A DNA stretch of 32,705 nucleotides from Sedimenticola sp. (GTDB taxonomy: Bacteria > Pseudomonadota > Gammaproteobacteria > Chromatiales > Chromatiaceae). The stretch is from contig JALSSX010000281.1 in the NCBI GenBank assembly GCA_026984055.1, forward strand, positions 1-32,705, written 5' to 3'. Positions within the stretch are counted from its first letter, which is position 1. Every line of letters begins with the position of its first letter. The notes under the pieces were generated by a model that worked only from the letters and a program-made list of their open reading frames with translations, did no database searches and had not been told where the DNA came from. This document shows positions 26,699 to 32,705 of this stretch, piece after piece. Both the position numbers and the translations under genes were made by a program.

Positions 26699-26715
26699 TG
26701 TCAGTATATTTTACA
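26699..26715. promoter_or_regulatory. 17-nt motif TGTCAGTATATTTTACA, second copy
   Basis: It differs from the copy at 14196-14212 at two positions and lies 117 bases before the PEP-CTERM start, in an AT-rich spacer. Both copies precede genes for exported proteins linked to the exopolysaccharide/exosortase theme. It is a likely regulator binding site; the regulator is unknown. Confidence 0.5.
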
Positions 26716-26778
26716 GAGTGCCGGCCTGCCCCAGAGCATCAATGGTAAAAACTATTAAATTCAATTTCTTACTGGTGA

Positions 26779-26794
26779 TGGCATGAAATATGTA
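26779..26794 (+). promoter_or_regulatory. Weak sigma-54-like promoter upstream of PEP-CTERM gene
   Basis: TGGCATG, a 4-base spacer and ATGTA give a good -24 half but a poor -12 half (TTGC expected). Its distance below the 17-nt motif is about 65 bases. Transcription from it would start near 26806, which fits the ATG at 26832 and would exclude the ATG at 26790. This is a suggestion only. Confidence 0.3.
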
Positions 26795-26831
26795 TATCAG
26801 TAATGACACTGTTTTTCTGGGCATTACCTCC

Positions 26832-27518
26832 ATGAATTTTTTAAAAATTATCGTTATCGGCGCCTTGCTTGGCGCCTCTTCGGTCCACGCCGCACTGATT
26901 GACAACGGGGCGCCGGATGCCCAAAGCGGCGTCACGATTGCGAATGCGAAGACCGGCGCGGACGATTTCGTGCTGTCACGCCTAGAGAACACCTTGCTGG
27001 GTGGAAGCTTCTGGACTTTGGAATCAGATCCGACGAGCTGGGATGGAACTCTGGAGATACGCTTTTATGACGATGCCGGCGGAAACCCGGGTAATGGTAC
27101 TCCTACTCCGGTGCAAACGGTGATGCTGCACTCGGCGGATATCAGCCGCACGCAGACTGCGGCGGGTATTTCCCTGGGACTGTTTACCGGTCTGGTCGAA
27201 TATCGGAATGTTTTCACCTTTACGACACCGGTGGACTTGATCGGCGGCCACTACTGGATGGCGTTGTATATGCAGGGTGACCTGAACAACAACAATCCGG
27301 AGATATTCTGGGAGACCACCGGTTCTCAACATTATTTTGCTGCTGCGCAGTCCAGCCGCGCGGTGCCCCCGTTGGCGTGGAACAATGTATACCACCCTTC
27401 GGGTCCCACCGATCTGGCTTTCACCTTGAGTTTCGATATTCCGGAGCCGGTGCCTGCTGTATTGATGTTGGCGGGTGTGGCGGCTATGATGGCTGGAAGA
27501 AGGAAAAAGGCTGCGTAA
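26832..27518 (+). CDS. PEP-CTERM exosortase substrate protein
   Basis: This is a 228-residue secreted protein. A signal peptide (FLKIIVIGALLGASSVHA) is followed by a beta-rich domain with ENTLLGGSFWTLESD and AGGNPGNGTPTP. The end carries the PEP-CTERM sorting signal: PEPVPAVLMLAGVAAMMAGR followed by RKKAA, i.e. the PEP motif, a hydrophobic helix and a basic tail. Such proteins are cut and anchored by exosortase, usually in genomes that make an exopolysaccharide, and the polymer-export genes at 14-20 kb fit this. The start at 26832 is chosen because the signal peptide begins there; 26790 is an alternative. It lies between the HprK-like kinase and the candidate lasso precursor. No exosortase gene is in the window. 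Confidence 0.9.
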   Translation: MNFLKIIVIGALLGASSVHAALIDNGAPDAQSGVTIANAKTGADDFVLSRLENTLLGGSFWTLESDPTSWDGTLEIRFYDDAGGNPGNGTPTPVQTVMLHSADISRTQTAAGISLGLFTGLVEYRNVFTFTTPVDLIGGHYWMALYMQGDLNNNNPEIFWETTGSQHYFAAAQSSRAVPPLAWNNVYHPSGPTDLAFTLSFDIPEPVPAVLMLAGVAAMMAGRRKKAA

Positions 27519-27538
27519 CAGCGCCTTTACCAGACTAT

Positions 27539-27562
27539 ACCCGATCGACTTTACTATCGGGT
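27539..27562. promoter_or_regulatory. Hairpin between PEP-CTERM gene and precursor gene
   Basis: ACCCGAT and ATCGGGT form a perfect 7-bp stem around a 10-base loop, immediately before the candidate precursor reading frame. No T-run follows, so it looks more like an mRNA stability or attenuation element between co-transcribed genes than a full terminator. Confidence 0.4.
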
Positions 27563-27583
27563 GGGATGATTGTTGAGTTTGTA

Positions 27584-27748
27584 ATGATGAAGCAAGAGAT
27601 GCGCACTATCAGTGAGACGAGCCGCCAGGACGAGAAGCGCCTATATGAACCACCGAGCGTCGAACGTCAGCGTTTGGACGCAGTGGTCAAGGCGGGTGGT
27701 AATGGCTCCGTCGACAGCCCTTTTGGTACAAAGAATGAAATTCCCTGA
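27584..27748 (+). CDS. Candidate lasso-type RiPP precursor peptide
   Basis: This is a 54-residue peptide too small and unusual to be a shadow: it is followed by a strong terminator and sits in the cluster. Its leader carries YEPPSV, a match to the lasso leader YxxPx[LV] motif recognised by PqqD-like B1 proteins. The spacing from Tyr21 to the GG at 38-39 equals the usual lasso leader spacing, giving a predicted core GGNGSVDSPFGTKNEIP of 17 residues. Asp7 of the core could close a seven-residue ring; if the cut is one residue earlier, Asp8 gives an eight-residue ring. Oddities: Lys instead of the usual Thr at position -2, and no conserved Gly in the leader. In-frame ATGs at 27566, 27584 and 27587 leave the start uncertain. 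Confidence 0.65.
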   Translation: MMKQEMRTISETSRQDEKRLYEPPSVERQRLDAVVKAGGNGSVDSPFGTKNEIP

Positions 27749-27771
27749 TGGATCGTCTCGTTCGAAACGTG

Positions 27772-27803
27772 AAAAGGCTCCTCCTTGTTGAGGGGCCTTT
27801 TTT
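27772..27803. terminator. Rho-independent terminator between precursor and cyclase genes
   Basis: AAAAGGCTCCTC pairs with GAGGGGCCTTTT (one G-U wobble) around a 6-base loop and continues into TTTTTT on the plus strand. It ends the kinase/PEP-CTERM/precursor transcript. The A-run on the other side makes it usable in the minus direction too, where the cyclase gene ends 68 bases away, so it is probably bidirectional. Confidence 0.9.
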
Positions 27804-27870
27804 CATGCGTCGGGAATACTCTATCTGGTAAGGTGCTTATCATGAGGGGAGGATGAACGAGGCGTGCGAT

Positions 27871-29697
27871 TCATCCCGATTCGCCGCGTAAGGCCTCCAG
27901 GAATATCTCGGTTGTGACGAGATTGGACAGTTCGGCTGGGAGTTGTGAGCCAAGGGGTCGCGTCAGCTGAGTCGTCAGCCAGGAGGGGTTTACGATGCCG
28001 ATTTCGCTCAGAAGCCAGTACCGCGCGGCGGGGACCATCCCTAGCAGTCCGGTATCGTTTACCCCGGGGATATTGAAGTTGGGTTTGCTCGGGTAAGAAA
28101 GCACAGCCTCCGGCAGTCGATTCCGCATGGCTCGGCGTAGCAGGGCCTTGGGTTCGTTATCGGGGTAGACGAGCAAGTCGGGTGGGGTGCGAAAGCCGAA
28201 TTCGATCAGACTACGATGCATCAGTGGATGACGGATATCCAGTTGGTGCCCGGCCGCGAACTGTTGATTGGGCGCCATGCCATAGGTAGCGAACCAATTC
28301 AGTGCGCTGAGTAGACGACTGCGTCGAACCCCATTTTCCAGGCACGACTGTTCCTTCAATGCGAGCATGTCACGATACAGCTCATGCCAAGCAGGGTGTA
28401 GCCATGCGGGCGGCCTGCGGAGCTGGTTGTAGAGGCGTCGCGGCCACGAACCTTCCCGGGCCAGCGTCAGTTTGAAGGCGCGGCGCAGATTCGCGCCTGG
28501 GTTGCGTCGGCGGGTCCATTGGTTTCCTTTCCAGGCGGCCATGAGTGCCTCGATTCGCCTGCCGGAGCTCCAAGCATCTCCGAGATGGAACTGGCTGGGT
28601 TCGAACCATTCATCACCGCCGATGCCCAGCAGCAAGGTTCCGCGGCCCTGTTCGTGGACGAAGCGATAGAAGGGTTCGTAATAGTAAGCGTTTGGGGCCA
28701 CGATATAATCCAGTCTTTCGGTGAGCGCCTGGATAAAGTCCGTATTGCGAAAAGTCGAGACATCCAGTTTCTTGACCGTTACCCCATGGAAGCCTTCATG
28801 CAGGTGGATGATCCGGCTTTCGTCACAGGTCTGTCCGGGAAAAATCTGACTGAAGGCGCTTGTGCTCGCGGCTCGCTGATCGCCCCGTGCGGCCAGATGG
28901 CGGATCGTGCCCCACAGACTGCCCGAGTCGAGACCGCCACTTAGGCTCAGGCCGGTATTCTCATCGGGAATCGCATGCTCTACCGCGTGGTCGAGCAGCA
29001 TGCGTAGTTCAGCGGCGCGTTCGGCTTGGTTTCGTTGGGAAGGGACGACTGTCTCGGTGTCTGGCGGTTGCCACAATGGCTGGACTACGGCCTGCTTCTT
29101 GCCGGGCGAGAAGCGATACAGTCGTCCGGGTAGGATGCGAGAAATACCCTGGTAATAGGTCTTACCCGGTTGTGACAAGGTTTGGTTGAACAACAGATAC
29201 TCGACCAGGGCGCCGTGATCGATGCTTGGAGTTTCGTCGTTCAGGAGATGAAGCTGGCGGATATCGGTCGCGATGACCAGGTTGGCGTGACCGTGACGGT
29301 AATGCAGCGCGCGGATGCCGTCGATCGAAGTGTAGACACTCGTTACGCCATCGGCGGCGCAGATGATGGTCGAGAACTCTCCATCCAACTGAGCCAGGGA
29401 TTCGGTGGGGACGCGAGACAGGAAGCGGCCCAGGCGTTCGGCGTCCGATTTGCCCTGGATGCTCGGGTCGATGTCGCGCCAGTTCGCGATATAGCCGTCG
29501 ACGGCGATAAGTCGCCCGCCCTGGCGGCAAAGACTGGTCTCGCCAGCCAAGTGTTGAATCGCCAGTACCCGCCTGTCGATTCGATGACTGAGCGTTTTGC
29601 CACGAAACGGCGTGGCCGCGCCCAGGCGTCGAATCTGTGCGCTCATCTTGGGAGAGGGAGCGTCGCTGGGGTAAGCGATAAAGGTAAGTGAACTCAC
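27871..29697 (-). CDS. Asparagine-synthetase-like lasso cyclase (C protein type)
   Basis: This is a 608-residue homologue of AsnB. The N-terminal glutaminase-like domain is recognisable (GRLIAVDGYIANWRDID, LDGEFSTII, TSIDGIRALHYR), but the protein begins MSSLTF and lacks the catalytic Cys2 of a true amidotransferase, as lasso cyclases (McjC type) do. The C-terminal synthetase domain keeps the ATP-pyrophosphatase loop SLSGGLDSGSL (about residues 249-259) and LLLGIGGDEWFEPSQFHLGD. By family knowledge it would adenylate an Asp or Glu side chain of the core and form the macrolactam. It starts at GTG 29697 and is read toward the precursor, on the opposite strand. Exosortase-associated amidotransferases are the main alternative, but those keep Cys2. 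Confidence 0.85.
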   Translation of the reverse strand: MSSLTFIAYPSDAPSPKMSAQIRRLGAATPFRGKTLSHRIDRRVLAIQHLAGETSLCRQGGRLIAVDGYIANWRDIDPSIQGKSDAERLGRFLSRVPTESLAQLDGEFSTIICAADGVTSVYTSIDGIRALHYRHGHANLVIATDIRQLHLLNDETPSIDHGALVEYLLFNQTLSQPGKTYYQGISRILPGRLYRFSPGKKQAVVQPLWQPPDTETVVPSQRNQAERAAELRMLLDHAVEHAIPDENTGLSLSGGLDSGSLWGTIRHLAARGDQRAASTSAFSQIFPGQTCDESRIIHLHEGFHGVTVKKLDVSTFRNTDFIQALTERLDYIVAPNAYYYEPFYRFVHEQGRGTLLLGIGGDEWFEPSQFHLGDAWSSGRRIEALMAAWKGNQWTRRRNPGANLRRAFKLTLAREGSWPRRLYNQLRRPPAWLHPAWHELYRDMLALKEQSCLENGVRRSRLLSALNWFATYGMAPNQQFAAGHQLDIRHPLMHRSLIEFGFRTPPDLLVYPDNEPKALLRRAMRNRLPEAVLSYPSKPNFNIPGVNDTGLLGMVPAARYWLLSEIGIVNPSWLTTQLTRPLGSQLPAELSNLVTTEIFLEALRGESG

Positions 29698-29706
29698 GAT
29701 AGCGCG

Positions 29707-29749
29707 CTAGCAGGCCGTTGAAAAATGGTATTTTTCAACATCCTGCTAG
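29707..29749. repeat. Palindromic repeat upstream of the cyclase gene
   Basis: CTAGCAGG-cc-GTTGAAAAA and TTTTTCAAC-at-CCTGCTAG are inverted arms with one two-base mismatch and a 5-base loop. The arm GCAGGCCGTTGAAAAA is nearly the same as that of the palindrome at 7109-7148 (ACAGGCCGTTGAAAAA). It begins 10 bases before the cyclase start codon and could act as a terminator for the tautomerase operon or hinder cyclase transcription. Confidence 0.75.
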
Positions 29750-29834
29750 GCTTGCGGCCAGCCGCGACTCTAGCCACGGCGATATTCAACCGGGCCGAGT
29801 AATATTGGGTGAGGATGAGGGAACGGTTTTATCT

Positions 29835-30179
29835 TCAGAAGGTTGCGCCATTCCATCCCCACATATGACGTGGAGGCGAGGAAAACTCGATATAGACCCG
29901 CGTGGCTGGTATACCGAGCCGATTGGAAATGATGTCCGACAGTTGTGCCGAAAAGCGCTTGGTGTCTGTTTCCGGCAGGCCGAGACTTTTCAACTCCACA
30001 TAAGCCAGTGGCTCGGTGCTACCGGCAAACAGCATGTTACGGTTGCTCGTCAGGTTGACCATGACGTATTGCTCCGGTTTTCCCAGCATCTCCGCTATTG
30101 CGCTTGAAAGCGTGGCGAGGAATGCGTCGCGGTTGGTGTCTTCCGGGGGCGTGTTCGTTGTAAGCTGTATCAATGGCAT
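29835..30179 (-). CDS. MIF-family tautomerase
   Basis: This is a 114-residue protein, the size of macrophage migration inhibitory factor/phenylpyruvate tautomerase. It starts MPLIQLTTN, leaving the catalytic N-terminal Pro after Met removal, has the conserved KPEQYVMVNL and ends RVYIEFSSPPRHMWGWNGATF (20 residues or fewer conserved as SSPPRHMWGWNGATF). A bacterial MIF homologue of unknown physiological substrate. It is the last gene of the minus-strand operon, 12 bases after the DUF4124 gene. Confidence 0.9.
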   Translation of the reverse strand: MPLIQLTTNTPPEDTNRDAFLATLSSAIAEMLGKPEQYVMVNLTSNRNMLFAGSTEPLAYVELKSLGLPETDTKRFSAQLSDIISNRLGIPATRVYIEFSSPPRHMWGWNGATF

Positions 30180-30191
30180 GAGATTTCCGCG

Positions 30192-30686
30192 CTATTTGCA
30201 GTAGGTCTTTATCCGTTTCCTGGCCGTGGTGATCATCTGTTGGCGTTCTTCCTCGGTCGGGCGATAATAGTTCCCATCGCTACCCTTGATGCGCTTTCGC
30301 CCGAGAGACTCCAGGCCCTTCAGATTGCGTGTCGCGGCAGAGCAGTTGGCTTCTTGCCTCCGGGTTTCGGCGCGCTGTTCGGCAAGTTTCTTTGCGGCCA
30401 ACTCCCGGTCCTCGCGCCGATCATACATATCCTGTAGGCGTTGCTTGAGGTTTTCCCGCTGTTCAGTGACAGTCTCGCCCGAGACGCGATTTTTCTCCGG
30501 GATGGCGTCTAGCCGGGTGAAATCTCGCCGAGTCGGTGGATTTTGCGAGTAAACCGTGCGACCGGCGGCGTCCACCCACTTATACATCTCCGCATGGCTG
30601 GGCGCGACCGGAAAAAGCAGGCCGACGCCAATCAGTGTCGTGCCCAATAGGCGTTCTTTTCGATGGATCGTAGCGGCTGGCATCAT
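30192..30686 (-). CDS. DUF4124 exported protein
   Basis: This is a 164-residue protein with a signal peptide (LLGTTLIGVGLLFPVAPSHA) and the DUF4124 signature EMYKWVDAAGRTVYSQNPP right after cleavage. The remainder is a charged, probably helical region (residues about 70-115, rich in Arg, Glu and Lys) ending in two cysteines (Cys114 in EANCSA and the penultimate Cys in TYCK) that could form a disulfide. The role of DUF4124 proteins is unknown; they are common in gammaproteobacterial envelopes. It starts six bases after the TonB-like gene stop and is part of the same operon. Confidence 0.88.
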   Translation of the reverse strand: MMPAATIHRKERLLGTTLIGVGLLFPVAPSHAEMYKWVDAAGRTVYSQNPPTRRDFTRLDAIPEKNRVSGETVTEQRENLKQRLQDMYDRREDRELAAKKLAEQRAETRRQEANCSAATRNLKGLESLGRKRIKGSDGNYYRPTEEERQQMITTARKRIKTYCK

Positions 30687-30692
30687 CTTGCT

Positions 30693-31577
30693 TCACCGAG
30701 TGAAAAGTTGGTTGTCATCCCCAAACTGCCAGGTCCGGGTGATGTCTAGTACGTCGACATGCTTGCGAATCTCCTCGGGAAAAGGGGCGAACGGCGCCGC
30801 CAGTTTCACGATGCGTATCGCCGCGTCGTCGAGAACCTTGATACCCGAGCTGCGCAATACGCGCACGCGTTCCAGCGTGCCATCCGCGCGCACGGCGACA
30901 TGCAGCACAAGTTCACCATAGAGTTTCTTGCGTTTTGCTTCCTCTGGATAATTCAGGTTTCCAATGCGCACTACCTTACGGCGCCACGCGTTGAGGTAGC
31001 CGGCATAGAGATACTCCTTGGTGGCGGCGCTGATATGTTTTCTACGGCTCTTTTGCGAAAACATTCGATTGCGTTGATCGATCTCGGCTGTCAGTTCATT
31101 GATCTGCTGGTTGGTCGATGCGAGTATCTCCTTTAACGTCGGGGGACTTTTCTTATTGAGTGTCTTGCTGTCGTTTTCCCGGTTTACCACCTTCACGGTG
31201 GATCTCTTCACCGTTACAACTTTTTCGGCCTTGACGGGAGTCTCCGGGAGGTTCGTCTCCGCCGGTGTTGTGGTGGCTTGGATAGGAGTCGGCGTTGGCG
31301 GAATGGGTTGGCTGGGCCGACTGCTGGGACGTTTCTCCATATCGGTTTCTCCGCCGCCTTGCTGTGAGGCCTGCGCGAAGAATCGCGCATCATCGGCGGG
31401 TTCGCTTTTTTTTGGTTGGCGTACCACAATGATATCCAGGGTACGCTGCGCGGGAGGTTGTGAAGCACGGTCCGTGAAGTCGAAGGTGATGCCGAGGATG
31501 ACTACCGCGTGGATCACGACGGCGACAAATAGCATGATGCCGAGTCGATCGAAGGAGTTGTCTGTCAATGTCGCCAT
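30693..31577 (-). CDS. TonB-family energy transducer
   Basis: This is a 294-residue protein. The N-terminal anchor is at about 12-32 (LGIMLFVAVVIHAVVILGITF), followed by a long Pro/Thr/Lys-rich periplasmic linker (RPSQPIPPTPTPIQATT), a coiled region (ILASTNQQINELTAEIDQR) and a TonB_C domain (about 200-290: YLNAWRRKVVRIGNLNYPEEA, GELVLHVAVRADGTLERVRV as signature). Exb partners are not visible in this window. TonB_C proteins without adjacent ExbBD are often called 'energy transducer TonB' and may act in envelope transport or structure. It overlaps no neighbour but is 3 bases from the ApbE-like gene. Confidence 0.9.
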   Translation of the reverse strand: MATLTDNSFDRLGIMLFVAVVIHAVVILGITFDFTDRASQPPAQRTLDIIVVRQPKKSEPADDARFFAQASQQGGGETDMEKRPSSRPSQPIPPTPTPIQATTTPAETNLPETPVKAEKVVTVKRSTVKVVNRENDSKTLNKKSPPTLKEILASTNQQINELTAEIDQRNRMFSQKSRRKHISAATKEYLYAGYLNAWRRKVVRIGNLNYPEEAKRKKLYGELVLHVAVRADGTLERVRVLRSSGIKVLDDAAIRIVKLAAPFAPFPEEIRKHVDVLDITRTWQFGDDNQLFTR

Positions 31578-31580
31578 GGT

Positions 31581-32624
31581 TCAGCGATTTCCAATCAGGG
31601 TGGCGCGGTGGCGCATCTTGTTGCTTATCTCAATCTTGCCGTTGGCGGCGACCAAGAGAACCTGGTCCACGCCCAACCGGTGGGCAATGTCCCGCCATTT
31701 CCCAGGGCCGGCGATAAACAGCGCGTTGGCTGCGGCGTCGGCGATGGTCGCGCTGGGATGAATGACTGTGACCGAGTAGGCATGTTCGATCGGCCGCCCG
31801 CTTCTGGGATCGATGATATGCTGTCTATCGATCCCATTGCAACGATTGCTTGGGACATAATCACCGGCGGTAAACACGCTTTCGTCACCGGATATATCCA
31901 CGCTGCCGAGTACACCTCCTCCACTTGGGTTGCGTAGCGCGATACGCCATGGCACCCCGCGTCGGGAACCGATGGCTCGTAAGTCACCTCCGATGTTGAC
32001 CAGCGCGTTTTCTATCCCCAGTTCTTGCATGCGCTGAATCGCGAGATCGATAGCGTAGCCTCTTTTTAGTCCGGTGAAATCGAGTTGGACGTTCGGATTC
32101 CTCGCGCAGATTTGAATGCCGTGTATCTCGATGTCATCCATGCCGATGTTTTGCGAGATCAATGCGTCGATCTGTTTTTGACCGGGTGCTGGACGGCACG
32201 CCTGTCCAGCTTGCCGCTGGAGTCCCCACAAGGCATTGAGTTTGCCGGCGGCGGGATTGATCAGGTGGTTGGACTTGGCATACAGACGCTTGCCGATCTT
32301 GATCAGCGGCATGATCGATGGGGCGACGCTGAAGCGCTTTCCGGTAGATAACAGGTGATTTGTCCTGGCCAGGGGGGGGGCGTCTGGGCTGCCCCACAAT
32401 GCATGCATGGAGGTTAGTTCGTCGACGACTTCGGCAATCGCCTTCCTGGCTTGCTCCTTGGGTGCGCCGATGACGGTGATGTCGACGAACGTGTCGGGGA
32501 GTTTCGTCCGGTGGTTGTAGACTGGGTTTGAGGAAGGGATGCATGCCGTCAGAAGTAATATCAACCCTAGCGTGGCGGCGATTCGGGGAAACCACCGAGG
32601 TGAAACCGAGTACAGCTCTTTCAT
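31581..32624 (-). CDS. ApbE-family FAD:protein FMN transferase, lipoprotein
   Basis: This is a 347-residue protein. A lipoprotein signal ends LLLTAC with the lipobox cysteine at 28, so it is anchored in the envelope. ApbE motifs are LDFTGLKRGYAIDLA, ALVNIGGDLRAIGSR, the ligand segment RQHIIDPRSGRPIEHAYSVTV and IADAAANALFIAG (Mg-binding Asp region). By family knowledge it moves FMN from FAD onto a Thr of a flavoprotein such as NqrB/C or a reductase. Nine consecutive C (minus strand) occur around codons 81-84. It is first complete gene of the operon, 3 bases ahead of the TonB-like gene; its target is not in the window. Confidence 0.92.
   Translation of the reverse strand: MKELYSVSPRWFPRIAATLGLILLLTACIPSSNPVYNHRTKLPDTFVDITVIGAPKEQARKAIAEVVDELTSMHALWGSPDAPPLARTNHLLSTGKRFSVAPSIMPLIKIGKRLYAKSNHLINPAAGKLNALWGLQRQAGQACRPAPGQKQIDALISQNIGMDDIEIHGIQICARNPNVQLDFTGLKRGYAIDLAIQRMQELGIENALVNIGGDLRAIGSRRGVPWRIALRNPSGGGVLGSVDISGDESVFTAGDYVPSNRCNGIDRQHIIDPRSGRPIEHAYSVTVIHPSATIADAAANALFIAGPGKWRDIAHRLGVDQVLLVAANGKIEISNKMRHRATLIGNR
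32372..32380. repeat. C9/G9 homopolymer in the ApbE-like gene
   Basis: On the coding strand GCC CCC CCC CTG contains nine C in a row (Ala-Pro-Pro-Leu). It lies early in the gene, so a one-base change would remove most of the protein. Slippage is plausible at this length, but less so than at the G10 tract in the tyrosine kinase. Confidence 0.75.
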
Positions 32625-32630
32625 GGCGGG

Positions 32631-32705
32631 TCAGGAAGCTTCCATGCGATCGAAGAGCATGGCGCTGATATTCAGTTCGAATTGTCGGTCCAGCTCGCGA
32701 ATGCA
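32631..32705 (-). CDS. C-terminal fragment of an unidentified upstream operon gene
   Basis: Only the last 24 codons lie in the window: IRELDRQFELNISAMLFDRM, then EAS and a TGA stop at 32631-32633. The stop is six bases before the ApbE-like start, so it belongs to the same operon. The helical C-terminus gives no clue I trust to the family. Confidence 0.6.
   Translation of the reverse strand, partial: CIRELDRQFELNISAMLFDRMEAS

Noticed and set aside
27871-29697. Reading the AsnB homologue as ordinary asparagine synthetase or exosortase amidotransferase
   Set aside because: The N-terminus lacks the catalytic Cys2 needed for glutaminase activity, and the neighbouring RiPP genes fit a lasso-type cyclase better; the alternative is not fully excluded.

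Overview
The window reads as chromosomal DNA of a free-living gammaproteobacterium with moderately high GC (high fifties by eye). Support for this comes from E. coli-sized lgt-thyA, proS, xth, rlmI, mtaB and rmuC genes, a LapG/LapD pair, exopolysaccharide genes and a PEP-CTERM protein. I see no tRNA, rRNA, CRISPR array, intact transposase or phage gene. The exact genus cannot be fixed from what I can see; a Chromatiales-like or other environmental lineage is a guess.

Layout. 1-7.1 kb is mostly housekeeping: a YyaL/DUF255 thioredoxin-domain protein cut by the left edge, RlmI, a small XRE regulator, an unknown anchored protein, and overlapping lgt-thyA followed by a perfect palindrome. 7.2-9.5 kb holds a soluble PAS histidine kinase and a response regulator fused to an RsbW-like ATPase domain. 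9.5-14.2 kb has proS and the lapG-lapD pair, which controls adhesin release through c-di-GMP. 14.2-20.2 kb is an exopolysaccharide export locus: a sigma-54-type promoter, a small exported Gly-rich protein, an outer-membrane beta-barrel, a Wza/EpsE-type export protein and a Wzc/GumC-type tyrosine kinase whose gene contains a run of ten G.

20.2-29.7 kb holds the most unusual content. A transglutaminase-like leader peptidase (lasso B2 type) and a PqqD-like recognition protein (B1/RRE type) sit directly behind the tyrosine kinase. After about 5 kb of unrelated genes (small membrane protein, xth, mtaB, rmuC) come an HPr-kinase-like kinase, a PEP-CTERM protein, a 54-residue candidate lasso precursor, and a divergent asparagine-synthetase-like cyclase on the opposite strand. 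Together these form a complete but split lasso-peptide-type RiPP pathway (A, B1, B2, C and a kinase), without a dedicated ABC exporter and interleaved with exopolysaccharide and exosortase-substrate genes. A 17-nt motif, TGTCA-(N)-ATATTTTACA, lies upstream of both the exopolysaccharide locus and the PEP-CTERM gene, which suggests common control.

29.8-32.7 kb is a tightly packed minus-strand operon: an unidentified partial gene, an ApbE-like flavinyltransferase, a TonB-type protein, a DUF4124 protein and a MIF-type tautomerase. Related palindromic repeats occur at 7.1, 23.9 and 29.7 kb. Calls were made by reading translated sequence and motifs; no database search was run.
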